From NCBI GenBank assembly GCA_913052045.1, contig CAJXDJ010000011.1, forward strand, positions 1 through 11,832: a DNA stretch of 11,832 nt, read 5' to 3'. This DNA is from an uncultured Dehalococcoidia bacterium (GTDB taxonomy: Bacteria; Chloroflexota; Dehalococcoidia; Lucifugimonadales; GCA-2712585). Below, one piece after another: positions 1 through 8,605 of this stretch (position 1 is the first letter of the stretch; the number at the start of each line of letters is the position of its first letter). Position numbers and translations under genes: made by a program. The notes under the pieces were generated by a model. It did not search any database and was not told the origin of the DNA. It saw only the letters and a list, made by a program, of their open reading frames with translations.

Positions 1-715
1 TAATTAAAGTTCTTGATAAAGTTTGATTTGTTGAGGTATTAGAAATTTCTGATATTGGAATTTTTGAATATTTTCTTAAATTCTCTCTAATTCGATCAAA
101 AACAACGATTGTATCGTTGACGCTATAGCCCGCTACAGCCAACAACCCAACTATAAGCATGGCATTAACCTCAAACCCTACAACCTTCCCTAATATTGAG
201 AAGATACCAATGATAATTAGAATATCGTGAAACAGTGCTAACAACGCGGATACACCATAGCGTAGAGGGTTTGGTATACCCCTAAAAGCCCACGAAATAA
301 ACAAAAGAATGGCCAAGGCGGCGACTAAGACAGCTATGATCGCGTTTCGCACAGTCTCACCAGCCACCTCTGGTGACACAGTATCAACGTTGGGCACACT
401 GGTAACTTCTGCCACTTCGTCGGTTAGATAAGCTTGGATTGATTGAAGCTCACCTTCTTGGAGTTCCTTGGTCCTAATAAAAAGCGTGCGAGAATCCATC
501 TGTTGGACTTTAGCCTCTTTATGGTCTATTTCTCCAAGTGCCGCACGAACCTCATGTTCAGTAACGTCCTCTATAAAGGTCATTTCAATAGCGGATCCGC
601 TAGAAAAGTCTATCCCCGCCTTTAATGATGGTGGAATTATTAAGGAAATGACACATGGCACAATGACAAGAGCTGAGAGCAAAAAATACCATTTTCTTTT
701 CGAAACCACATTCAT
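1..715 (-). CDS. secF: Protein translocase subunit SecF (3' end cut by window edge)
   Basis: SecF works with SecD in the cytoplasmic membrane, using the proton motive force to help the SecYEG channel complete protein export. The frame is open from an ATG at 713-715 to the left edge, giving 238 codons. I see a first membrane segment at about residues 9-27, the SecF signature GIDF at 34-37, a short extracytoplasmic domain, VSPEVAGE at 113-120, and membrane segments at about 123-144, 153-176 and 182-205. The conserved SVNDTIVVFDRIREN lies at 198-212, and QTLSRTL near the cut end. Roughly the last 60 residues, with the last membrane segments, lie outside the window. The start is 2 nt past the secD stop (TAATAATG), so translation is probably coupled to secD. 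No strong ribosome binding site is seen. Family assignment is secure. Confidence 0.96.
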   Translation of the reverse strand, partial: MNVVSKRKWYFLLSALVIVPCVISLIIPPSLKAGIDFSSGSAIEMTFIEDVTEHEVRAALGEIDHKEAKVQQMDSRTLFIRTKELQEGELQSIQAYLTDEVAEVTSVPNVDTVSPEVAGETVRNAIIAVLVAALAILLFISWAFRGIPNPLRYGVSALLALFHDILIIIGIFSILGKVVGFEVNAMLIVGLLAVAGYSVNDTIVVFDRIRENLRKYSKIPISEISNTSTNQTLSRTLI

Positions 716-717
716 TA

Positions 718-3426
718 TTAACTTCGTCCCATCTCGTTATTTTTTACACTTTTTACCCCTTCAGGCGAGTAAAATCTAAGCTTCGTCCCCAGTGGAGTAT
801 AGACAAGAAATGTCAAAAGAGCTCTTGTTACAACAATCGCAGTAAACATGCTCAACGAGACGCCGATAGCTAGAGTGACTGCAAATCCTGTTATTCTTGG
901 TTCACCTAACTCCCTACCGAAAAAGAACAAAATTCCACATGTTATTAAAGTAGATATGTTACTATCCCGTATCGCTGGCCAGGCCCTACGAAAACCGATT
1001 TCTATAGCAGACATTAGGCTTCGCCCAGACCTCAACTCTTCTTTAAGCCTTTCGAAAATGAGAATGTTGGCATCCACCGCCATACCTATAGATAACACCA
1101 AGCCTGCTAACCCAGACAATGTTAGGGTGACAGGAATCATTTTGAAAACTGCCACAAGCATTAAACCGTACGACAAAAGTGCCACAGAAGAAACGATTCC
1201 AGGAATTCGATAGTACAAAAGCATGAATAGACCAATTAATCCTAGGCCAACGGCTGCAGCTTTAAGACTCCCTTTAAGTGATTCGTCCCCTAGCAAAGAA
1301 TCTACGGTACTCTCGCGAACCAATTCAAGGGCTACTGGGAGACTACCGGACTGGAGCTGTATGGATAATGTTCTGACTTCACTAAGGGTAAAGCTCCCGG
1401 AAATGAACCCTGAACCTGCTATTATCGGCTGATTTACTACTGGACAAAGTATCATTTCGCCATCCAAGAAATGGGAAATGCACTTAGTAGGATCTCCAGC
1501 TATACGTGTTGTAAGATCTCGAAACACTCTAGTCCCATCCCCATCAAAGACGAAATTGACTATAGGTTCTCCCGTAGTCTGTTGTGTACTTGCAAAGGCT
1601 TGGGATAGATTGTCCCCCGTCAAGGATTCTCCATTATTTCCTACGGCAGCCCTATCTTCAAAAATCGAGCAGTCTTGATTCAAACATGTGCGTTCTTTGA
1701 ACAAAAGCTGCGCTGTTTCACCTATAAGTTTCTTTGCTCCCTCAGCTCCTCCGGATATTTCAAAGTCAACAACGAAAATCGGTCGGTCCTCTGTGGATAA
1801 TTTCGTTGATAACAATTCTTTCAATTCGTCATTTTGATCATCGGACCGCGCGGGGGTCTTAATTCTATATTTGCTCCCCATGGCCGGTGTAATTATAGGA
1901 GTTTCATATCCCATATCACTAAGTTCAAATCTCAAATCTTCACTAGACGCCTGATTTTGAAAAATAACCCTCATAGTACCCGGGACTGCAACAAAGCTTG
2001 AATCTATAATTTGTCCAAACTTTTCCTCATATCTCGCCAATATCCCGGCATTCTCGTCAAGCGTAATATTGCGAATGAGGATTTCAAAGCCATTAGGAAT
2101 CGGTACCGGATCGAGCAAATCAGCAGAGATATCTTCGATGCCAGATTCCTCTATAACTTTAACTAACCTTGCCTCTTGGACGGTATTGCTGAAGATGACA
2201 TTTACATTAGAGTCACTAACCCCGGGCAACTGCACGATCACTCGGTCTTCGCCTAGCCGTTGAACAATTGGTTCGGTAATGCCAAAGGCATTCACACGTC
2301 TTTTAATAGTATCTACCACACCATCCATAAGTGAGTCAGTAGTATCCTGTCGAATAAGATCAAAGGATTCCATCCCACCAAGCTGCCCAACCATTTCTTC
2401 TTCCAGGGAAAGATCTCGGTTATAATCGAGGCTCGCCAGTTCTAACTGATAGTCCTTGCCTTCGGTGGCAGTCACTCGTGGATCAATCCGTCCCTGGTTA
2501 ACAAAGAATTCTTCTAAGTTACCCTGATCTTGACCTCCCACAAAGGTAATCTCAAGTAAGACAACATCATCAGAAACGACATCAACAGAGTCTACCCCAT
2601 GAATCTCATCGCTAATTTGCTCCTTTAATTCCTCTTTCTGGGAATCTTCTAATGCTTCTATCGTAGTAGAAAAGTTTTCTCCATCCTGGGTTAACACTAC
2701 AGCTATCTTATGTTCCAATTTTGCGAGAACGGATTGGATGATGCCCTCAGCTAATAGTGGGTGAAAGAACAAAGCCAATTGAGTTTCCCGATCATCCGGG
2801 TAAACCTGTATATCATTAAGCGGATATATTTCATCGAGCCCATCTCGCAATATCTCGATTGCTTCGGGGTCAATATCGTCTGGCAGGCCTGCAACCGTGA
2901 AAACTGTACTCATACTAGTCCTTACTTCGAAGTCGCGGTACCCAAGACCAGAAAAGACGCTTTCTATCTGTTGTTTACTCGGACCGACTTTGGCCACCAA
3001 GGAGACCTTAGTCCTCTCCTCACGATAATGATCGAATTCCTCTACAGGTCCAATTTCTTCCTCCATAGTAGAGATAAACTGATCAATCTCGTTATCTTCT
3101 AGGTCGGGAATCTCCACAAAAAATCTTTCTCTGAGATACGTGTTAATGTTGGCACTGCCTATACCAAGGGAATCAAGTGCCCGTCTAACCTCTTGTTCGG
3201 ATTTTGGTTTATCCAAAATCATGTTGACATTAACCGGCTGTTCAGCGCTATAAACGAGATGGGCTCCCCCCTTTAGATCAAGGCCAAGAAGTAGACCCAC
3301 CGGGCCGTTATTATCTCTATCAAACTGATTGCCTGGCAAATCTATCGATTCGAACCCAACAATTAGCCCTGCAAGCATTACCAGCAAACTAATGAAAAAT
3401 AATGTCCTTAAATTTTTTCTACGCAA
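718..3426 (-). CDS. secD: Protein translocase subunit SecD, unusually long form (902 aa)
   Basis: SecD is the partner of SecF in the membrane complex that pulls exported proteins through SecYEG. Hallmarks are an N-terminal membrane segment (about 8-25), GLDLKGGAHLVY at 48-59, the RRVNAFGITEPIVQ region at 376-389 and VQLPGV at 398-403. LIGETAQLLF follows at 567-576, then five membrane segments from about 721 to 878, including SIGMAVDANILIFERLKEEL at 779-798. The protein is well above the roughly 600 residues of E. coli SecD. The extra length is all in the ectodomain, which seems to contain repeated small alpha/beta modules at about 76-126, 149-200 and 494-543, resembling the SecF ectodomain. 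The start is TTG, 15 nt past the cca stop. An in-frame TGA just upstream rules out an earlier start, and the next ATG (codon 17) would break the first membrane segment. Four ectodomain cysteines (581, 586, 649, 661) stand out. The function is certain; the role of the extra modules is unknown. Confidence 0.96.
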   Translation of the reverse strand: MRRKNLRTLFFISLLVMLAGLIVGFESIDLPGNQFDRDNNGPVGLLLGLDLKGGAHLVYSAEQPVNVNMILDKPKSEQEVRRALDSLGIGSANINTYLRERFFVEIPDLEDNEIDQFISTMEEEIGPVEEFDHYREERTKVSLVAKVGPSKQQIESVFSGLGYRDFEVRTSMSTVFTVAGLPDDIDPEAIEILRDGLDEIYPLNDIQVYPDDRETQLALFFHPLLAEGIIQSVLAKLEHKIAVVLTQDGENFSTTIEALEDSQKEELKEQISDEIHGVDSVDVVSDDVVLLEITFVGGQDQGNLEEFFVNQGRIDPRVTATEGKDYQLELASLDYNRDLSLEEEMVGQLGGMESFDLIRQDTTDSLMDGVVDTIKRRVNAFGITEPIVQRLGEDRVIVQLPGVSDSNVNVIFSNTVQEARLVKVIEESGIEDISADLLDPVPIPNGFEILIRNITLDENAGILARYEEKFGQIIDSSFVAVPGTMRVIFQNQASSEDLRFELSDMGYETPIITPAMGSKYRIKTPARSDDQNDELKELLSTKLSTEDRPIFVVDFEISGGAEGAKKLIGETAQLLFKERTCLNQDCSIFEDRAAVGNNGESLTGDNLSQAFASTQQTTGEPIVNFVFDGDGTRVFRDLTTRIAGDPTKCISHFLDGEMILCPVVNQPIIAGSGFISGSFTLSEVRTLSIQLQSGSLPVALELVRESTVDSLLGDESLKGSLKAAAVGLGLIGLFMLLYYRIPGIVSSVALLSYGLMLVAVFKMIPVTLTLSGLAGLVLSIGMAVDANILIFERLKEELRSGRSLMSAIEIGFRRAWPAIRDSNISTLITCGILFFFGRELGEPRITGFAVTLAIGVSLSMFTAIVVTRALLTFLVYTPLGTKLRFYSPEGVKSVKNNEMGRS

Positions 3427-3441
3427 TTTATAAGCTCTTAC

Positions 3442-4920
3442 TCATTTTATGTTTAGCCTACTTCTCACCCATCCCATGGCCTCTATCCGGGTCCGAATTG
3501 ACCCAGATAGCCATGCTTCTTCCACGCCATCCAACAAAGGGCCAAATTGGGGTCCAGGCTCGATCCGAAATATATTGATCAGATCATCGCCAGTCAACAA
3601 CCGCGCCCTTTTTGTTTTCTTATTCCATTCCTTGTACGTCACTAGTGCATGATTAACAATTTGGACTTTGCGTTCCCAATCCTCGATATCCAGAAGTGGG
3701 CCCCTAGCCGCACGATAGTCTGCCAGGCCCAAGAACAAAATTCCAGTCGCTTCGATACCAAGATCTCGATATAAGCGATAAATGGCCTTTTTTGTCGGCG
3801 GATTAGAACTATTGGTCAATTGAAATGGCCTTTGGTGGTGTCCTACCATTAGCTCAACAAATTTTATAGCTTTGGAACTAAATCGGAGAAGTCTCATGCG
3901 TCGTCCTGCTATCGCTGCGCCTCTTTTTCCATGACCCAGAAAACGGGTTCGGCCAAACTCGTCGTTGGTCTTTGTATGTGGCTTTCCAATATCATGAAAA
4001 AGAGCCCCGAGTTTAACAAATGTTCGCCGGTCGTAACCTAGAGTAAGGGGACATCGGAAATATTTCTCTATCCGATCGTCCCAGTAGACATCACACATCG
4101 ACTCCTTAGTTTCAAGTCGGTCTGTAACTAATTCCACTTCCCCAACACTTTCTATCGTATGGTTAAACACGTCCCAATAATGTTCTCTAGGCTGGTCCAC
4201 CTCCTTTGCGAAATGCAACTCAGGAATTATACGGCATAAGAGACCCAAATCGTCTAGTTTAGACAAACTATCTTTCGAGTCATTTAATGAGAGAATGGCC
4301 AAAAACTCATCTCTAATTCTCTCAGTTGCTACCAAGTCTATACAGCTTGAGTATTTTTTTATATAACTTTCAGTTGTTGTTTCTAAAGTAAAACCTAACT
4401 CCTTTGCTAATCGCACCGCTCTCAACATTCGTAAAGGGTCTGATGCGATTACCCTCTCACCAGTTGCTTTAATGAGTTTTCGAGACAAGTCTTGCACACC
4501 GCCAGTAAAATCTATAACAATACTTTTCCAGTCGCCCCGAGTTAGGTCACGTATCGGTACAGCCAAGGCGTCTATTGTAAAATCCCGAGCCATCAAATTT
4601 TCTTGTAACGTTGTTTTCAACGGAGTTAGGTCAAGAGATAGCCCATGCTTCTCAAACACTACCTTAACTACAGAATGCCTATTCCCAGGTTTAATAAACG
4701 CGCCTCCGAATATACGAGCAATATCATGGCCAAGATGTTCCACGTCACCATCAACGAGTAAATCCAAATCTTTAGGGCCTCTAGCAAGATAAAGGTCTCT
4801 AATAAATCCTCCCACAACATATATTCCAACATTCCTGTTAATCAACCATTGTTGGAAATTTAAGAGAAATGGTGTGAAGCTAGACTCCAAATTTGAACGT
4901 GTGGAGAGTCCAGATATCAT
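3442..4920 (-). CDS. cca: tRNA nucleotidyltransferase (CCA-adding/poly(A) polymerase family) with HD domain
   Basis: A class II nucleotidyltransferase that builds or repairs the CCA end of tRNA in the cytoplasm. The head domain shows GGFIRD (37-42), the metal-binding DLD (D51 and D53, in KDLDLLV) and RDFTIDALA (112-120). The neck follows with SDPLRMLRAVRLAKELGF (160-177) and ERIRDE (200-205). A C-terminal HD domain is intact, with LFHDIGKP (307-314) and HHQRPF (361-366), so it may also act as a phosphohydrolase, as in HD-bearing CCA enzymes. At 492 residues it is long compared with E. coli Cca (about 410). Sequence alone does not decide between full CCA addition, A-only addition and polyadenylation. 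The ATG lies 6 nt after the def stop with no clear ribosome binding site, which suggests translational coupling. Confidence 0.9.
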   Translation of the reverse strand: MISGLSTRSNLESSFTPFLLNFQQWLINRNVGIYVVGGFIRDLYLARGPKDLDLLVDGDVEHLGHDIARIFGGAFIKPGNRHSVVKVVFEKHGLSLDLTPLKTTLQENLMARDFTIDALAVPIRDLTRGDWKSIVIDFTGGVQDLSRKLIKATGERVIASDPLRMLRAVRLAKELGFTLETTTESYIKKYSSCIDLVATERIRDEFLAILSLNDSKDSLSKLDDLGLLCRIIPELHFAKEVDQPREHYWDVFNHTIESVGEVELVTDRLETKESMCDVYWDDRIEKYFRCPLTLGYDRRTFVKLGALFHDIGKPHTKTNDEFGRTRFLGHGKRGAAIAGRRMRLLRFSSKAIKFVELMVGHHQRPFQLTNSSNPPTKKAIYRLYRDLGIEATGILFLGLADYRAARGPLLDIEDWERKVQIVNHALVTYKEWNKKTKRARLLTGDDLINIFRIEPGPQFGPLLDGVEEAWLSGSIRTRIEAMGWVRSRLNIK

Positions 4921-4926
4921 AAAAAA

Positions 4927-5460
4927 TCAACGAGTTTCGGTAGAGGGCGCAGCATGATCAGAGCCCTCCACCTCATTTGTTAAATCTCTTTCTATCTTAT
5001 AAATCCGGTCCTTACCTAACAATCGTTCGACATAAAGTTTCCCGTCTAAATGATCTGTCTCATGCTCCAAGACCTGAGCCAACAGATTACCTTCTGCCTT
5101 AATTCGAAAGAACCTTCCATTTATGTTCATAGCCTTGACTTTGACCGTAACAGACCGTCCAACTTCGCCCTGATAACCAGGTATACTCAAACAACCCTCG
5201 GTCAACTCACGTCGGCCCTCTCTCTTCACTATCTCCGGATTTATAAGGATCAGAGGTTTTATATCATCAGGGCCCTGAATTACTGCAATTCGCAAGGGAA
5301 TACCAACTTGATTTGCAGCAAGTCCGACACCAAGGTTTGCGTGCATAGTTTCTATCATATCGTCAATGAGCTTCTGTATCTTAGAGTCGACCTTCGAAAT
5401 TCTCGTAGTCGGGCGATCCAGAACTGGATGCGGGGCATATATAAGTGGTAAAACGGACAA
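4927..5460 (-). CDS. def: Peptide deformylase
   Basis: Removes the formyl group from the N-terminal methionine of new proteins as they leave the ribosome. All three active-site motifs are intact: GVGLAANQVG at 44-53 (Q51), EGCLS at 88-92 (metal-ligand C90) and HETDH at 133-137 (metal ligands H133 and H137, catalytic E134). The length of 177 residues is normal, with a short polar tail after about residue 162. The start is a TTG. It is chosen because AAGGTG lies 6 nt upstream and the family N-terminus (ILxxPxPxL-like, here LPLIYAPHPVL) begins right after it. An ATG 4 nt further upstream is out of frame. It is probably the first gene of a def-cca-secD-secF transcript driven from the promoter at 5492-5521. 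Confidence 0.96.
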   Translation of the reverse strand: MSVLPLIYAPHPVLDRPTTRISKVDSKIQKLIDDMIETMHANLGVGLAANQVGIPLRIAVIQGPDDIKPLILINPEIVKREGRRELTEGCLSIPGYQGEVGRSVTVKVKAMNINGRFFRIKAEGNLLAQVLEHETDHLDGKLYVERLLGKDRIYKIERDLTNEVEGSDHAAPSTETR

Positions 5461-5491
5461 TCATCACACCTTACAATAAAAATTGCATCGA

Positions 5492-5521
5492 ATTATAGCC
5501 TCACTCCATTTATTAGTACAA
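5492..5521 (-). promoter_or_regulatory. Sigma70-type promoter for def-cca-secD-secF
   Basis: Read on the minus strand there is a TTGTAC (-35, 5516-5521) and a perfect TATAAT (-10, 5492-5497) separated by 18 nt. The predicted start of transcription falls about 7 nt further on, near 5485, leaving a leader of about 25 nt that carries the AAGGTG ribosome binding site of def. This is a consensus match only. Confidence 0.6.
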
Positions 5522-5624
5522 ATCCAATGACTTGGAGATTCGAATTCACATCCACAACAACCATTTTATATGCATATGATCATTTGATCCATAAAACGAC
5601 TACTGTGCACTTAGACAAAACTGG

Positions 5625-5667
5625 AAAAAGTCTAGACGACTCGCGATAACCAAATAACACGTTATTT
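5625..5667 (-). terminator. Weak hairpins downstream of priA, possible terminator or operator
   Basis: Two small inverted repeats lie 27-70 nt past the priA stop. One is AAATAAC/GTTATTT with a 2-nt centre (5652-5667), all A-T apart from one pair. The other is AGTC/GACT around a 5-nt loop (5629-5641), followed on the minus strand by five T's. The stems are too short or too AT-rich for a confident intrinsic terminator. The first could equally be a protein-binding palindrome. The rest of the 233-nt gap holds only the def promoter. Confidence 0.25.
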
Positions 5668-5693
5668 ATTGTTGTGTAAAGGAAAATGTATTC

Positions 5694-8099
5694 CTAGAGG
5701 ACATTTACTGGGTCTACGTCAACGCTCCACCCTTTGGGGAAGATCCTTCCGTTTAGCAAAAGGTGTGGATTTAACCCTCTAATAATCATATGCCACCTAT
5801 ATCTTCCTCGAATCCTTGTAGGGTGACCTGGGGCAGGTCCAACAATTTCTAAATCACCCATACCTTCATTATAGATTTCAGACTTCAATGTCCTGGCCAT
5901 CATTGAAGCTTCCTTCTTACACGCCTCTTCGTTTGTATGAACATATATCATGTGAACCAGCCGGCTAAATGGAGGATTCCTCTGCTGTTTCCGTAACACC
6001 ATCTCTTGGATATAGAAGTTGTAATAATCTTGCTGGGACGCAGTCCTAATGGCATAGTTATCAGGTAGATACGTTTGGAATATTACTTCTCCATGATCCA
6101 CACCCCGTCCCGTTCGCCCTGCAACCTGGCACAACAACTGAAAAGTTCGTTCTCCTGCTCTGAAATCCGGGAAGTATAAGCCTATATCAGCCTGGACAAC
6201 TCCTACAACACTGACATTTGGAAAATGCAATCCCTTAGCAATCATTTGAGTTCCCACCAAAACTTGTGTGCGACCACTAGAAAACTCTTCCATAATTTTA
6301 TGATAGTTACCTTTATCGGATTTAGAATCACTGTCCCAACGGCTAACCCTGATGCCGGGGAACAGGCCCTCTAATTCCACCACGACTTTTTCGGTTCCCA
6401 ACCCCAAGTATCGAATGTGCCCTTCTACGCAAATTGGACAACGTTCTGGCGGGGATTCGCGGCGAGCGCACTGGTGACATACAAGTCCAATATCTCGATG
6501 ATATGTCAATGAAACATCACACCTTTTACACCCTAATATATTCCCGCAATCACGACATTGCACCAAAGTTGCGGACCCTCTCCTATTCAAAAAAAGCATG
6601 GCCTGCTTACCATTAGCCATCGTTTCTAATAAGCTTTTTGATAATCTCCGGCTAAAGGGACTCCTATTCCCCTCCCTTAACTCTTTGCGCATATCCACTA
6701 GGTAAACCTTAGCCAGTTCCCGTGGCATATGATTATGGCCAATCCTGTTCGGCAATATCAAAAGTTTATGCCTAGACCTTTGAGCCCTATTGAATGTTGT
6801 GACATCGGGTGTAGCTGTCCCCAAGACTACGGGTATATCGGCTTGTTGAGTTAATTTAAGGGCCGTCTCTCGGACATGAAACCGCGGGGGTTTGTCTTGC
6901 TGTTTGTAAGTCCACTCATGCTCCTCATCTATAATCACCAATCCTAAATTGGAGACAGGAGCAAATAGAGCACTTCTAGGTCCTACTATTACATCGAAGG
7001 ATCCATCCCATATACCCCACCAGGTATCAAACTGCTCCCTCAAGGTTTGACCACTATGTATAATCGCAGTCCGTCCAGGAAATCGCTCATTAACACGATT
7101 CATCATCTGTGGCGTCAAGGATATCTCTGGAACCAACATCAAACCCTGTCGACCGGCGAAAACACACCTTTCCAGAGCTCTGAGATAAACTTCTGTCTTA
7201 CCGCTACCTGTTACGCCATATAATAGAAAGCTCTGACTTGAACGCTCTTTTCCCAGCGCATTCCCTATTTCCTGAACAGCCATTTCTTGCTCAGGATTCA
7301 AAACAATGCTATCCCTTTTGTGTTGCACTTTTCCAAGCTGTTTAGACACAACAACCCTAGACCATTCCCGAATAACCAGGCCTTTCTTTATCAACCCATT
7401 TAAAGATGCCGATCCAAATTTTGCCCTAAGCTCCTTTGCAGGAATCGATTGTGAAGCATCAACCAACGTTCGTAACAAACTTGCCTGTCTAGGAGCAGTC
7501 CGGTCCAGCCCAGACAATAAGTGATCTCCAATATTCCTATTAGAAATCGATAATGTAAATCTAGGCTTACTCCTTTTACGAGAAATAACCCAACTCTTTC
7601 TTAATACGCCGTTCCTTACAAGTTTTGCCAAAGTAGCCATCTTTTTTGTCCCCATATCCCTTCTTGCGATATTTTCAGGAACCGCTACTTTGCAACGTAT
7701 ATAGTTCAGAACATCTTTTTCATCATCTTTAACAACGCCTTTGCAGTTTTTGCTATCAGTCACAGAGATAAAAGCATTAACCTGTCCTTTGAATCCAGGA
7801 GGCAAGAATAGGGCAGCTGCTTGATAAAGCGAACACATGTAATAGCTACTTATCCATTTCGCCAAGTCTAGATTTTTGGTAGAAAGAACTGGATAGGGTC
7901 CTATCACAGAGATGATCTGACGAGGATCTAAAACCCTTGGCAACCCTGACACTGAAAAAACTACACCTTGTACTGGCCTACGCCCCAACGGGACCCAAAC
8001 CAAATTCCCAGGTCTAACACTCATGTGATTGGGGATACAGTAAGTAAGAGTGTTCTCCAAACTAAGGGGAGCGTCAACCGCTACCTCAGCAAACTCCAT
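5694..8099 (-). CDS. priA: Primosomal protein N' (replication restart helicase PriA)
   Basis: PriA recognises stalled or repaired forks and starts reloading of the replicative helicase. Domains in order: an N-terminal DNA-binding region (about 1-105), a winged-helix-like region (about 120-245), then a superfamily 2 helicase core. The core has Walker A GVTGSGKT (295-302), Walker B DEEH (391-394), GTATPD (427-432) and QVAGRTGRG (658-666). The zinc region is complete, with eight cysteines in four pairs (515/518, 524/527, 541/544, 554/557). The C-terminal GRYRWHMIIRG motif (765-775) is also present. At 801 residues it has a normal length. The ATG is preceded by GGGAGGGAG, a good ribosome binding site. 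It lies 60 nt after rplS with no terminator visible between them, so it is probably co-transcribed with rplS. Confidence 0.97.
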   Translation of the reverse strand: MEFAEVAVDAPLSLENTLTYCIPNHMSVRPGNLVWVPLGRRPVQGVVFSVSGLPRVLDPRQIISVIGPYPVLSTKNLDLAKWISSYYMCSLYQAAALFLPPGFKGQVNAFISVTDSKNCKGVVKDDEKDVLNYIRCKVAVPENIARRDMGTKKMATLAKLVRNGVLRKSWVISRKRSKPRFTLSISNRNIGDHLLSGLDRTAPRQASLLRTLVDASQSIPAKELRAKFGSASLNGLIKKGLVIREWSRVVVSKQLGKVQHKRDSIVLNPEQEMAVQEIGNALGKERSSQSFLLYGVTGSGKTEVYLRALERCVFAGRQGLMLVPEISLTPQMMNRVNERFPGRTAIIHSGQTLREQFDTWWGIWDGSFDVIVGPRSALFAPVSNLGLVIIDEEHEWTYKQQDKPPRFHVRETALKLTQQADIPVVLGTATPDVTTFNRAQRSRHKLLILPNRIGHNHMPRELAKVYLVDMRKELREGNRSPFSRRLSKSLLETMANGKQAMLFLNRRGSATLVQCRDCGNILGCKRCDVSLTYHRDIGLVCHQCARRESPPERCPICVEGHIRYLGLGTEKVVVELEGLFPGIRVSRWDSDSKSDKGNYHKIMEEFSSGRTQVLVGTQMIAKGLHFPNVSVVGVVQADIGLYFPDFRAGERTFQLLCQVAGRTGRGVDHGEVIFQTYLPDNYAIRTASQQDYYNFYIQEMVLRKQQRNPPFSRLVHMIYVHTNEEACKKEASMMARTLKSEIYNEGMGDLEIVGPAPGHPTRIRGRYRWHMIIRGLNPHLLLNGRIFPKGWSVDVDPVNVL

Positions 8100-8159
8100 A
8101 CTCCCTCCCTGATCGGAACCTGAGGGGATCTTGACTGGTCCTATTTTCTGCTGACGCTA

Positions 8160-8516
8160 CTAATTCCCTCTGATAAAACGACTCTTTTCTTTAATTCTAG
8201 CGGCCCGGCCGAATCTTCCCCGCAGATAATAGAGTCGCGCCCGTCTAACTTTACCTCGCCGAATTACTTCTAAGGAGGCTATCAAAGGAGAATAAAAAGG
8301 AAAGGTCCTTTCTATTCCTATATTTTGGGTTACTCTTCTCACCGTAAAATTCGCCCCTGGTCCATGTCCCCTCTGTTTGATCACAACGCCCTGAAATCCT
8401 TGAATCCGTTGGCGATCGCCTTCCCTTACCCGATAATTAACTTTGACGGTGTCACCTGAACCAAATTCAGGTATATTGGGGTTGCTTTCTACCTTTACAA
8501 ATTGATGGGCGTCCAT
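8160..8516 (-). CDS. rplS: 50S ribosomal protein L19
   Basis: L19 sits at the interface of the two ribosomal subunits. The 118-residue length is normal and the family pattern is clear: GDTVKVNYRVREGDRQRIQ (21-39), FQGVVI (41-46), TVRRVTQNIGIERTFPFYSP (58-77) and the basic RRGKVRRARLYYLRGRFGRAARIKE stretch towards the end. The ATG is preceded by AAGGAG at a rather long spacing and by a nearer GAAGG. It lies 89 nt after trmD, the usual bacterial neighbour, and a possible promoter of its own lies in that gap. Confidence 0.98.
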   Translation of the reverse strand: MDAHQFVKVESNPNIPEFGSGDTVKVNYRVREGDRQRIQGFQGVVIKQRGHGPGANFTVRRVTQNIGIERTFPFYSPLIASLEVIRRGKVRRARLYYLRGRFGRAARIKEKSRFIRGN

Positions 8517-8553
8517 TACCTTCTCTATCTCCTTTGAACGTTAGCCACCCGTA

Positions 8554-8582
8554 ATTGTATGGCCAGCACACTCTTTAAGCAA
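8554..8582 (-). promoter_or_regulatory. Candidate promoter for rplS
   Basis: On the minus strand, TTGCTT (8577-8582) and TACAAT (8554-8559, five of six matches to the -10 consensus) are separated by 17 nt. This would give a leader of about 30 nt ending at the rplS ribosome binding site. The -35 match is poor, and rplS may equally be read through from trmD. Confidence 0.35.
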
Positions 8583-8605
8583 CAAAATCTTCCTTCGTAT
8601 AATTG

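Noticed and set aside
848..2263. Several plus-strand open frames opposite secD
   Set aside because: They mirror secD codons, have no family pattern or ribosome binding site, and secD is a clear full-length gene.
4472..4792. 106-residue plus-strand open frame opposite the nucleotidyltransferase gene
   Set aside because: It overlaps the catalytic motifs of cca on the opposite strand and looks like a shadow frame.
5050..5451. 133-residue plus-strand open frame opposite def
   Set aside because: It lies wholly inside def on the other strand, has no recognisable motif, and def has all its active-site motifs.
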